Source: Bacteroides acidifaciens | GTDB taxonomy: Bacteria > Bacteroidota > Bacteroidia > Bacteroidales > Bacteroidaceae | DNA length: 64,000 nt | Assembly (NCBI RefSeq): GCF_903181435.1 | Contig: NZ_CAEUHO010000004.1 | Span: 434,001-498,000, forward strand | Reading direction: 5' to 3' | Shown: one piece after another, positions 1 through 7,350 of the stretch | How positions within the stretch are numbered: position 1 is the first letter of the stretch | Layout of the letters: each line of letters opens with the position of its first letter | The notes under the pieces: generated by a model | Told to the model about the DNA's origin: nothing | What the model saw: only the letters and a program-made list of their open reading frames with translations | Database searches by the model: none | Made by a program: the position numbers and the translations under genes

Positions 1-60
1 CTGGTCACCTCGAAAGATGATATCGAGGATAGTCTCTCCGATTCCGATTACTTTTCGCAT
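1..60 (-). CDS. PfkB-family carbohydrate kinase, N-terminal fragment (runs off window)
   Basis: Only the first 20 codons are in the window; the ATG is at 58-60 on the minus strand. The peptide starts MRKVIGIGETILDIIF, which resembles the N-terminal strand of ribokinase/fructokinase-type (PfkB) sugar kinases, where a GE-x(3)-D pattern lies near the sugar site. The start overlaps the end of the upstream SIS isomerase gene by 13 bases, so the two are probably translationally coupled and may act on related sugar phosphates. Substrate cannot be judged from this fragment. Confidence 0.6.
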   Translation of the reverse strand, partial: MRKVIGIGETILDIIFRGDQ

Positions 61-653
61 AGTGACCTTGATTTTTCGCCCAGGTAACCGCCGTGATGAC
101 GTTTTGAGTATTCTTCTATGGTGAATTGGGTTTTCTTCATGGTCTGTACCACCAGTATATCGCCGATAACGGTCATGGCGGTGGTTGAGGTAGTAGGCGT
201 CATTCCTAAAACGCAGACCTCAGTCGGTTTGCCAGTACTCAGGCAGACATCCGATTCATGTGCTAGCGGGCTGTCGGGGTTTCCGGTAATAACGATAAAC
301 TTCAAGTCCGGGTCCAGATTATGGGCAAGGCGTGTTAATTCTACGATTTCGCGCGTTTTTCCGGAGTTGGAGATGAGCAGGAGCAAATCGTTTTTCTGCA
401 AGATACCCAAGTCTCCGTGTTGTGCTTCACTGGGATGCAGGAAAACGGACGGGATACCGGTGGAACAGAAAGTGGTAGCGATGTTCATAGCAATTTGTCC
501 GGCTTTTCCCATGCCGGAAGTTACCAGTTTTCCCTTTTTCTGATGTATTTGTTCTACAATCAGTTGTACGGCTTTCTCATAAGCGTCTGTTACAGGGATA
601 TTGAGCACGGCTTGTGCTTCCTGTTGCAAGAGTTGTTTGATGGAGTCTATCAT
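48..653 (-). CDS. SIS-domain sugar-phosphate isomerase (KpsF/GutQ-like, no CBS domains)
   Basis: A 201-residue cytosolic protein made of one SIS (sugar isomerase) domain. Visible landmarks are the phosphate-binding loop TSGMGKAG near residue 46, the SNSGKT loop near residue 95, and the HPSEAQHGDLG segment typical of arabinose-5-phosphate isomerases of the KpsF/KdsD family. Classical KdsD/KpsF proteins are about 320 residues because of two C-terminal CBS domains; this one stops after the SIS domain, a short form common in Bacteroidetes. It may interconvert a ketose and aldose phosphate such as ribulose-5-P and arabinose-5-P. Its end overlaps the sugar kinase start, supporting a shared operon. 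Family assignment is solid; substrate is inferred. Confidence 0.85.
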   Translation of the reverse strand: MIDSIKQLLQQEAQAVLNIPVTDAYEKAVQLIVEQIHQKKGKLVTSGMGKAGQIAMNIATTFCSTGIPSVFLHPSEAQHGDLGILQKNDLLLLISNSGKTREIVELTRLAHNLDPDLKFIVITGNPDSPLAHESDVCLSTGKPTEVCVLGMTPTTSTTAMTVIGDILVVQTMKKTQFTIEEYSKRHHGGYLGEKSRSLCEK

Positions 654-657
654 ATAA

Positions 658-1191
658 TCAGTTTATTTTTTCTTTTAATTCTTCCAGAGTGTTTGTTATT
701 TCGTAATAAGTAGAAAAGGGCTGGCGGGCAAACCCTTTGTCCTCTAATGTCTTGAGAGCTTTCAACAGTTCATCGTAGAAACCGTATTCGTTGTAAAATA
801 CGACCTTTTTCTGATGGTATCCGATAGAAGCGGCGGCTATCACATGGAATATTTCATCGAATGTGCCTACACCACCCGGCAATGCTACCAGTATATCCGA
901 TTTCTCGGTCATGATGTCCTTCCGGTCGCTCAGATTGTGAGTATGAATCACTTCGTCCAGACAAGTGCTTACACTGCCTTTCTCTTCCAGTTTGGCAGGG
1001 ACTACCCCGATGACCTTTCCGCCGTTTTCTTTCACGGCACGGGCTACGCATTCCATCAGTCCGAGGTTGGCTCCTCCGTAAATCAACGTTTTGCCAGTCT
1101 GTCCTATCCATTCGCCGATTCGGCGGGCGCTTTCGAAGTACATTTTGTCAATGTTTTCTGAGGCAGAACAGAATATTCCTATCTTTTTCAT
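658..1191 (-). CDS. LOG family protein (TIGR00730 Rossmann fold)
   Basis: About 178 residues from the ATG at 1189-1191 (MKKIGIFCSASE). An upstream in-frame ATG at 1245 adds 18 residues that are not family-like, so I prefer the internal start. The protein carries a Rossmann segment (YGGANLGLMECVARAV) and the signature PGGVGTFDE of LOG/YvdD proteins. Characterised family members hydrolyse nucleoside 5'-monophosphates, releasing the base and ribose 5-phosphate; older databases call them lysine decarboxylases. It lies 4 bp upstream of the SIS isomerase on the same strand, so the two are probably cotranscribed. The physiological substrate here is unknown. Confidence 0.85.
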   Translation of the reverse strand: MKKIGIFCSASENIDKMYFESARRIGEWIGQTGKTLIYGGANLGLMECVARAVKENGGKVIGVVPAKLEEKGSVSTCLDEVIHTHNLSDRKDIMTEKSDILVALPGGVGTFDEIFHVIAAASIGYHQKKVVFYNEYGFYDELLKALKTLEDKGFARQPFSTYYEITNTLEELKEKIN

Positions 1192-1257
1192 ATACGTTGT
1201 AACTGTTATAGTCCACAAATATCTGCAATTTTCTATAAACCGCAATAAGTTTTATTG

Positions 1258-1265
1258 TATTTTTG
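1258..1265 (+). promoter_or_regulatory. Predicted -7 element for the M16 peptidase gene
   Basis: TATTTTTG matches the Bacteroides consensus TAnnTTTG exactly and lies 30 bp upstream of the ATG at 1296. No convincing -33 TTG is visible at the usual spacing. Predicted from sequence only. Confidence 0.55.
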
Positions 1266-1295
1266 TAGCATAATTCACTAAGGAAGTAGAAAACA

Positions 1296-2516
1296 ATGCA
1301 ATCTAACGAATATACACTCCCCAATGGTTTGCGTATTATCCATGAACCGACTCTCTCAAAAGTAGCTTATTGTGGTTTTGCCATTGATGCCGGAACGCGT
1401 GATGAGGCGGAATCTGAGCAGGGGATGGCTCACTTCGTGGAGCATCTCATTTTTAAAGGGACGGAGAAACGGAAAGCCTGGCATATCCTCAACCGGATGG
1501 AGAACGTTGGCGGCGACCTGAATGCTTACACCAATAAGGAAGAGACGGTAGTCTATTCCGCTTTCCTGACCGAACACTTGGAGCGGGCTCTCGAATTATT
1601 GGGGGATATTGTATTTCATTCTACCTTTCCCCAGCATGAGATAGAGAAAGAGACGGAAGTCATTATTGATGAAATACAGTCGTATGAAGATACTCCTTCG
1701 GAACTGATATTCGACGATTTTGAGGATATGATATTCCGCAATCATCCGTTGGGAAGGAATATCCTGGGCAAACCGGAACTGTTGCGGAGTTTCCGCACCG
1801 AAGACGTCCTTTCGTTTACCCGCCGGTTTTATCAGCCGGGGAATATGGTGTTCTTCGTCCAGGGGCAATATGACTTCAAGAAGATAATCCGTCTGGCAGA
1901 GAAATATCTGTCGGATATTCCTGCAGTGGAAGTAACCAACCGTCGTGTTCCCCCGCCGCTTTATGTTCCCGAACATTTGACGATAGCCAAGGATACGCAT
2001 CAGGCACACGTGATGATTGGCAGCCGTGGGTATAATGCCTATGACGACAAGCGTACGGCTCTCTATCTATTGAATAATATCCTCGGTGGCCCTGGCATGA
2101 ACAGCAAACTGAATGTAGCTCTTCGTGAGCGCAGGGGGCTGGTTTATAATGTCGAATCCAACCTGACTTCTTATACCGATACAGGAGCTTTCTGCATTTA
2201 CTTCGGAACCGATGTTGAAGATATGGACACTTGCTTGAGGCTGACCTATAAAGAGTTGAAGCGAATGCGCGACACAAAGATGACCTCATCCCAGCTTGCC
2301 GCAGCCAAGAAACAACTTATCGGGCAAATAGGGGTGGCATCCGATAATTTTGAAAATAATGCGCTGGGAATGGCAAAGACATACCTGCACTATCACAAGT
2401 ACGAATCATCCGAATTGGTCTTCAAGCGCATAGAGGCATTGACGGCAGAACAATTGCTGGAAGTTGCCAATGAAATGTTTGCAGAAGAATATTTGTCTAC
2501 GTTGGTATATAAGTAA
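1296..2516 (+). CDS. M16 family zinc metallopeptidase
   Basis: A 406-residue protein with the inverted zinc motif HFVEH (His46, Glu49, His50), which defines M16 peptidases (processing-peptidase / PqqF / pitrilysin clan). A downstream run of acidic residues (EKETEVIIDEIQ, about residue 115) supplies the third metal ligand in family members. At about 400 residues it is the single-unit type that forms dimers, unlike the 900-residue insulin-degrading form. The C-terminal M16_C domain is recognisable (GGPGMNSKLNVALRERRGL). There is no clear signal peptide, so it is probably cytosolic. It has its own predicted promoter and is divergent from the LOG/isomerase genes. Natural substrates are not predictable. 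Confidence 0.92.
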   Translation: MQSNEYTLPNGLRIIHEPTLSKVAYCGFAIDAGTRDEAESEQGMAHFVEHLIFKGTEKRKAWHILNRMENVGGDLNAYTNKEETVVYSAFLTEHLERALELLGDIVFHSTFPQHEIEKETEVIIDEIQSYEDTPSELIFDDFEDMIFRNHPLGRNILGKPELLRSFRTEDVLSFTRRFYQPGNMVFFVQGQYDFKKIIRLAEKYLSDIPAVEVTNRRVPPPLYVPEHLTIAKDTHQAHVMIGSRGYNAYDDKRTALYLLNNILGGPGMNSKLNVALRERRGLVYNVESNLTSYTDTGAFCIYFGTDVEDMDTCLRLTYKELKRMRDTKMTSSQLAAAKKQLIGQIGVASDNFENNALGMAKTYLHYHKYESSELVFKRIEALTAEQLLEVANEMFAEEYLSTLVYK

Positions 2517-2574
2517 CCTCTTGAGGCTTATGAACTAACAGATTCACTAATAAACCGCTAATATTTAATTGACC

Positions 2575-2920
2575 ATGAAAAACTTAACACGGAAAGTCCG
2601 GATTTGCTTGGGTTTGTTGATGCTTCCCCTTGTCGTGGCCGGACAACAGAAAAACAATTTTACCTATACGCCGACTCAAGAACTCCTGCTGGTAGGTAAG
2701 GCAACCTCAGAAGGTGAATATTTCCATCGGGTAGACACCGCGAAGTATCACTCAATGCCGCCCAAAGTGAAGAAACTTTTCACGAACTCTGCCGGACTGG
2801 CAATCTCTTTTACTACGAACAGTCCAGTGATAAAAGCCAAATGGACAGTTCCTGATAACCCACAGTTACCCAATCTGACACGCATTTATCGAACTGACGT
2901 TATATGTATGTTTTAACTAA
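2575..2920 (+). pseudogene. Truncated, frameshifted SGNH/GDSL hydrolase (N-terminal domain only)
   Basis: From the ATG at 2575 the frame encodes a signal peptide and about 85 residues resembling the N-terminal jelly-roll domain that precedes SGNH/GDSL esterases in Bacteroides (KATSEGEYFHRVDTAKY, then SAGLAISFTTNSPVIKAKW). Intact homologues continue with a Gly/Thr-Asp-Leu-Tyr motif and a catalytic SGNH domain of more than 200 residues. Here the frame closes at 2916. Skipping one G at 2899 restores D-L-Y-V before a stop at 2920, so a 1-bp insertion is likely. No catalytic domain follows: the next 200 bases hold only a repeat array. The product, if made, would be a secreted inactive fragment. 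Start choice: a TTG at 2569 is also in frame but the ATG is preferred. Confidence 0.6.
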
Positions 2921-2995
2921 TGCTTTTGGGCATACTAATGACCATTATCAGGGAAGTACAAAGTGCCGTTTTAAGATACTCATACAAGGGGATAT

Positions 2996-3083
2996 TCTCA
3001 TAGGTGTGAGAAAAAAATCTCAGACCTACGAGAATTAAGTCTCAATGCGATGAGTATTTTTTCTCATAGGTATAAGAATGTTT
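2996..3083. repeat. 22-bp-period palindrome array A (4 units)
   Basis: Four short imperfect palindromes begin at 2996, 3018, 3040 and 3062, exactly 22 bp apart. Each unit starts TCTCA, has a 6-nt core and ends in TGAGA or a variant; A/T-rich spacers of about 6 nt separate them. The first unit (TCTCATAGGTGTGAGA) and the second (TCTCAGACCTACGAGA) are near reverse complements of each other, 14 of 16 positions. The array lies between the decayed hydrolase and the convergent esterase gene. It codes for nothing recognisable. Two further arrays with the same period but different sequence occur at 33164 and 63396. Confidence 0.8.
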
Positions 3084-3120
3084 GAGAAAATGTAATGCGT
3101 GATGATGTTTGTTTTGAATA

Positions 3121-3996
3121 TCAGTAGACAGATTTCAGCCACATACCCAGCAACTCAAGCATCTGTGAATGATACTTAAAGTCTATATTCATCCCCCAGC
3201 CATGACCGCCTTCGGGAAATATATACATGGTTGCGGGGACATTGTTTTTCTTCAATGATTCATAATAGAGCACGCTATTGGCAGTAGGTACGGACTTATC
3301 GTCATCACTCAATAACAGGATGGCAGGTGGGGTGTTTGCATTGATATGCTTTTCGTTAGAGAAAAACTGGATATCGGCCGGTAGGGGATTGTCACCCAAC
3401 AGATTGGAACGGGAACCGCCATGCGTAGCCCTCTCCATGGTTATGACAGGATAAAAAAGAATGGAGAAATCCGGTCTTGTATTTGTTCCCTCTGTCGTGT
3501 AGTGAGTAGAAGCGGTAGCGGCCAAATGTCCGCCTGCCGAGAAACCGGCGATACCTACTTTATTTACGTCTATACCAAATTCGCTTGCATGATTGCGTAC
3601 ATAACGTATTGCCTGCTGTGCATCATCCAAGGGTACTTCCTTGTGTTTGTTCGGCATCCGGTATTTGAGGACGAAAGCCGTTATTCCCTGTCCGTTCAAC
3701 CATTTAGCAAACTGTTCCCCTTCGTGCAGAATAGCCAGTCCGGCGTATCCTCCACCTGGACATATCACAACTGCCATTTCTGTGTTTTTTGCTTTATTGG
3801 TCTGGTAAATAGCCAGTTCGGGTGAGGAAACATTTGTTACCCAATTGCCGTTTCTCTCGTACTTTTCAGCTTTTGTTATTTCATTACTTGTCGGTGGGTT
3901 TGTCTCCCACAGTTTCACAATTTTCTGAGCATTCATAGTTGTACACGTAAATATCAGCAAAGCGCTTAGTGCTACTAATCGATGTTTTTTTATCAT
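3121..3996 (-). CDS. Secreted alpha/beta-hydrolase esterase (BD-FAE / acetylxylan esterase-like)
   Basis: A 291-residue protein with a signal peptide (residues 1-23, ending at MNA-QK). The fold markers are the oxyanion segment CPGGGYAGL near residue 78, the nucleophile elbow GFSAGGH near residue 152, an Asp in SDDDKSVP near 230, and the catalytic His in GGHGWG near 263. This arrangement is typical of carbohydrate esterases that remove acetyl or feruloyl groups from plant glycans. The C-terminal YHSQMLELLGMWLKSVY is also family-like. It diverges from the DUF6377 regulator and PUL, suggesting deacetylation of an incoming glycan. Deacetylase activity is inference; the hydrolase fold is clear. 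Confidence 0.85.
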   Translation of the reverse strand: MIKKHRLVALSALLIFTCTTMNAQKIVKLWETNPPTSNEITKAEKYERNGNWVTNVSSPELAIYQTNKAKNTEMAVVICPGGGYAGLAILHEGEQFAKWLNGQGITAFVLKYRMPNKHKEVPLDDAQQAIRYVRNHASEFGIDVNKVGIAGFSAGGHLAATASTHYTTEGTNTRPDFSILFYPVITMERATHGGSRSNLLGDNPLPADIQFFSNEKHINANTPPAILLLSDDDKSVPTANSVLYYESLKKNNVPATMYIFPEGGHGWGMNIDFKYHSQMLELLGMWLKSVY

Positions 3997-4020
3997 ATGA
4001 ATTAAATTTTGGATATTAAA

Positions 4021-4051
4021 GTCAGATAAGAATCTTCTGACTACAAAGTTA
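4021..4051 (-). promoter_or_regulatory. Predicted esterase promoter with palindrome over the start site
   Basis: On the minus strand TAACTTTG (4044-4051) matches TAnnTTTG. Immediately downstream, 4021-4041 contains GTCAGA and TCTGAC arms around a 9-nt centre. The palindrome would overlap the expected transcription start and could be an operator or a leader hairpin. Prediction only. Confidence 0.4.
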
Positions 4052-4194
4052 TATGTTTTTCTTTGTAATCTAAAGATTTTGTGTGCATATAATTAGATTC
4101 TTTTTCTTAAAGGAATTGTAATATAGGCTGTCTTTTATCCGCCTTTCCCCTTTCGGCAGACCATTGGCTTCCTTAATTTATGGGTTATTTATAG

Positions 4195-4223
4195 TTGGAT
4201 TATGAAGAATTTTCCTACATTTG
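4195..4223 (+). promoter_or_regulatory. Predicted promoter of the DUF6377 regulator gene
   Basis: TTG at 4195-4197 and TACATTTG at 4216-4223 are separated by 18 bp, the canonical layout for the Bacteroides primary sigma factor. The -7 element ends 48 bp upstream of the ATG at 4272. Confidence 0.65.
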
Positions 4224-4271
4224 TTTCGTTAAACCATGAAATCTCTATTATAATTAAACTCTGTCAACCCG

Positions 4272-5921
4272 ATGAAAAAGAACTGCTTGTCATTCCTTTT
4301 ACTTCTGTTTTCCTGTTCTTCGGTCTTTGCCGATGAGCGTTTGGACTCGCTGTTGAATGTGCTTGACGCAACCATAAAAGAGGCGGACGCTTATGTGCAG
4401 ATTAAAGAGAACAGGCTTCGGGAGTTGAAGAAAGAAGCTGGGAAGACACCGCCTGTTTCCATCGAACGTTATAACCTGAACAATACAATTTACTCTGAAT
4501 ATAAAGCGTATAGCTCTGATTCCGCACTCCACTATCTGAATGAGAATATATTACTCGCCCGTCAGTTGAACGACAGGGAGCGCGAGCTTAAAATCCAGTT
4601 GGAGTTATCCTACCTGTTGTCTTCCATCGGAATGTATATAGAAGCGGCGGATATACTGGGAGCCATAGACCGACCGTCACTTCCGCAGTCGCTTTTGGGA
4701 GATTACTATACGTGTTATGAACATGTATATGCCGAAGCAGGAGCGGCGCAGCCGCGATACAAGATGTTTTCATCGCGTTATTTCAAGTTGAGCCATGCCT
4801 ATCGGGACTCTATGCAGGTAACCTTGGAACCCTCTTCGGATACTTACCTGTGGTTGCGCGAAACCCAACTGAAAGAAGCCGGGAAATACGATGAGGCTCT
4901 TGAATTCAGTGACCGCCGGATTTCGGAATCCTCTTTCGGCACACCTCAATATGCATTGGCGGCCTATCAGCGTTTCCGCCTTTTTGAAAGTATGGGACAG
5001 AAAGACGAGCATTTATATTACCTTGTTCTTTCTGCTATTTCCGATGTACGTTCCGCCATCAAGGAACAGTCCTCTTTGATGGTGCTGGCGCAGGAATTGC
5101 ACAAGAAGGGAGACTTGAAGCGTGCGTATGCCTATATCAACTTCTCATGGGAAATATCACAATTCTATAAGACACGCTTACGCAGTTGGATGAACATTAC
5201 CCCTCTTTCCATGATTAACGGGAATTATCAGGATATCATCAAACAGCAAAACCGGGAGCTGCTGATTTATATTGTATGTGTGGCGCTGCTGGCATTGTTG
5301 CTGATAATAGCGTTAATCTATATTTACCGGCAGATGAAAGCCCTTTCGGTTGCCAAGAAAGGGTTGCAAGAGGTGAACGAGCGGCTTTTCTCCTTGAATG
5401 AAGAACTGGAAGAAGTCAACCGGCATCTTCGTTCCACCAATCTGGAGCTTTCCGAGTCCAACCTTATTAAAGAAGCCTATATTGCCCGTTTTTTCAAATT
5501 ATGCTCCGTTTATGTAGACCGTTTGCAAGCATACAGAAAGCTGGTAAATAAGAAGTTGCAGCGGGGGCAAGTAGCCGAACTGTTGAAAATGACACATCTC
5601 AGCAATGATATTGTGACTGTTGAAGTGCAGGAACTATATGCGAACTTCGATTCTGCCTTCCTGCACCTGTTCCCGAACTTTGTGGAATCTCTCAATCAAT
5701 TATTGCTGCCCGAAGAACAAATAGTCTTAAAACCGGACGAGCTGCTCAATACAGAACTGCGGATTTTTGCCTTGATTCGTCTCGGCATTAAGGACAGTTC
5801 GCAGATTGCGGAGCTTCTACATTACTCGGTCAATACTATCTATAATTACCGTTCGAGAGTGAAGACCAAAGCACGCGTTTCACGCGAAGATTTTGAAGAT
5901 TTGGTAGCTAAAATCCGGTAA
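4272..5921 (+). CDS. DUF6377 membrane-anchored transcriptional regulator
   Basis: 549 residues. Order of parts: signal peptide (1-20), a helical TPR-like periplasmic sensor region (about 21-325), one transmembrane helix (about 330-352), a coiled coil rich in Leu/Glu/Asn (355-400), and a cytoplasmic C-terminal segment. That last part ends in a helix-turn-helix of LuxR/ECF flavour (IKDSSQIAELLHYSVNTIYN, near 505-525). This layout matches DUF6377 proteins, which occur beside Bacteroides PULs and are thought to link a periplasmic signal directly to transcription. It lies directly upstream of the PUL starting at 6141 and is the best candidate for its regulator. There is no histidine kinase domain, so it is not an HTCS. 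Confidence 0.85.
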   Translation: MKKNCLSFLLLLFSCSSVFADERLDSLLNVLDATIKEADAYVQIKENRLRELKKEAGKTPPVSIERYNLNNTIYSEYKAYSSDSALHYLNENILLARQLNDRERELKIQLELSYLLSSIGMYIEAADILGAIDRPSLPQSLLGDYYTCYEHVYAEAGAAQPRYKMFSSRYFKLSHAYRDSMQVTLEPSSDTYLWLRETQLKEAGKYDEALEFSDRRISESSFGTPQYALAAYQRFRLFESMGQKDEHLYYLVLSAISDVRSAIKEQSSLMVLAQELHKKGDLKRAYAYINFSWEISQFYKTRLRSWMNITPLSMINGNYQDIIKQQNRELLIYIVCVALLALLLIIALIYIYRQMKALSVAKKGLQEVNERLFSLNEELEEVNRHLRSTNLELSESNLIKEAYIARFFKLCSVYVDRLQAYRKLVNKKLQRGQVAELLKMTHLSNDIVTVEVQELYANFDSAFLHLFPNFVESLNQLLLPEEQIVLKPDELLNTELRIFALIRLGIKDSSQIAELLHYSVNTIYNYRSRVKTKARVSREDFEDLVAKIR

Positions 5922-5929
5922 ATAAGTCT

Positions 5930-6068
5930 GTATCAAATCTACCTTTTGATACGGGCATAACACAAACTAATATCTTGTTTATCAACTTGTTGGTGTTTTG
6001 TGAATATTGTAAATATCCACTTATATCTCATTGGCTGTTTTTTATCGCGGCATTTCCATCTATTTTTG
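5930..6068 (+). promoter_or_regulatory. PUL 1 leader: hairpin and predicted -7 element
   Basis: GTATCAAA (5930-5937) and TTTGATAC (5945-5952) form an 8-bp hairpin just after the regulator stop; no T-run follows, so it is at best a weak terminator. TATTTTTG at 6061-6068 matches TAnnTTTG and lies 72 bp before the ATG at 6141, suggesting that the PUL has its own promoter. No matching -33 element is obvious, as expected for an activator-dependent promoter. Confidence 0.4.
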
Positions 6069-6140
6069 TCATAACCGAACGGGAATAACAGATTCCGTTT
6101 TCGGGAATTCCTTTTTTTATTAACCTTTATAGAAATACAA

Positions 6141-7319
6141 ATGAAAAATGAATTACTGCATTTTTTAGTTCTAGGAAAAGGCGGAAGGACAAAAAGCCAG
6201 TCTGTAAGCCGGTTATGGTGTTGGGCTGTCCTCTGTGTATGCGGAATAGTTTGCATCGCCTGTTCCGACGATGATTCTGTGAAAAAGAACCCTTACCTGC
6301 AAACAAGTACCCGTGCCATGCTGAAAGAGGTGGTAGAGGTCAAGTTTATCAACATTGATGGAAATTCCGATATTACTGTCGATTTTGGTGATGGGACGGT
6401 GAAGAATGGCAAAGCTGCCGAAGCTGTCACCCATGTCTATACGCAAAGCGGTGACTATACCATGCACGTCACGGCAGGGCAGTATGAGGTGCAGAAAAGA
6501 ATCCGCATCTATAACCTGTTGGCACTGTCGGAAGCGATGAAGCAGTTCAGGGAACCGTCTAACAAGAAAGTATGGGTGATGACCCACCGCGCACATACCA
6601 CGGACAGGACTGTTCCCGAAAACTCGGTGTCTTCCGTAGAAGATGCCATTGACTCGGGAGCCGAAGTGATAGAGTGCGATACGCACGTCACAAGTGACGG
6701 TGTGGTAGTGGTATGCCACGACCAGACAATCAATGCCACCACTAACGGTACGGGGGACATCACAAAAATGACCTATGCGGAACTACAACAGTACAACTTG
6801 AAAGACCGGAACGGACGGGTGACTGACGAAAAGATGCCTACCCTCGAAGAATTCCTGAAAGCGGGACGCGGCAGAATCTATTTCAATCTCGACTATTCCC
6901 CTCGTACGGCTTCTTCGCAGCAGGTGGTAGACATCGTGATGAAACTTGACATGATGGAATCCGTATTCTTCTATTGCAACAGTGCACAGAAAGCGGAAGA
7001 AGTGCTGGGCATCACCTCTAAAGCCCACGTTTACACATGGACGGGTAACCACAAGCCGATGATAGGATTGCCGGGCAACTACTTTGTGCAATACAGTTAC
7101 CTGACAAATGGAAAAAGCACTCCTTTGGGAAGCTCTATCAATGACGGTATGCTGGCTACGGTGAATATGCTTCCCGCAAGTGGCAGCAGTGTTTCCGAAT
7201 GGACACTGAATGAGGGCTATCTCGACGAATTGTTGCAAATCTATCCGATGGTGTGCATGATACAGACCGATGTGCCCGACTTGTTGATTCCCGCGTTACA
7301 GGCGAGAGGACTGCGTTAA
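6141..7319 (+). CDS. PKD-GDPD lipoprotein: glycerophosphodiester phosphodiesterase family
   Basis: 392 residues. A long basic N-terminus precedes a hydrophobic stretch and a lipobox (CIACS, Cys near 41), so it is a lipoprotein. Residues about 62-125 form a PKD-like domain (DFGDGT, then HVYTQSGDYTMHV). Residues about 145-392 are a GDPD domain: HRAHTTDRTVPENS, ECDTHVTSDG and CHDQTINATTNGTG correspond to the family's HRG...PEN, E-x-D and HD...TT metal and substrate motifs. The Gly of HRG is Ala here. The family cleaves glycerophosphodiesters to glycerol-3-phosphate and an alcohol. As the first gene of the PUL, 31 bp before SusC, it probably acts at the cell surface on a glycerol-phosphate substituent. 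A second GDPD is encoded at 16793. Confidence 0.85.
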   Translation: MKNELLHFLVLGKGGRTKSQSVSRLWCWAVLCVCGIVCIACSDDDSVKKNPYLQTSTRAMLKEVVEVKFINIDGNSDITVDFGDGTVKNGKAAEAVTHVYTQSGDYTMHVTAGQYEVQKRIRIYNLLALSEAMKQFREPSNKKVWVMTHRAHTTDRTVPENSVSSVEDAIDSGAEVIECDTHVTSDGVVVVCHDQTINATTNGTGDITKMTYAELQQYNLKDRNGRVTDEKMPTLEEFLKAGRGRIYFNLDYSPRTASSQQVVDIVMKLDMMESVFFYCNSAQKAEEVLGITSKAHVYTWTGNHKPMIGLPGNYFVQYSYLTNGKSTPLGSSINDGMLATVNMLPASGSSVSEWTLNEGYLDELLQIYPMVCMIQTDVPDLLIPALQARGLR

Positions 7320-7350
7320 CTTTATCATCTAATATAAAAATCATCTATTT

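Noticed and set aside
658..1245. Lysine decarboxylase
   Set aside because: The PGGVGT motif defines LOG proteins; the decarboxylase name is a legacy annotation, and the longer start is unlikely.
2569..2574. TTG start for the SGNH remnant
   Set aside because: The ATG two codons later gives a standard signal peptide.
4272..5921. Hybrid two-component sensor for PUL 1
   Set aside because: No histidine kinase or receiver motifs; TPR-TM-coiled coil-HTH layout fits DUF6377.
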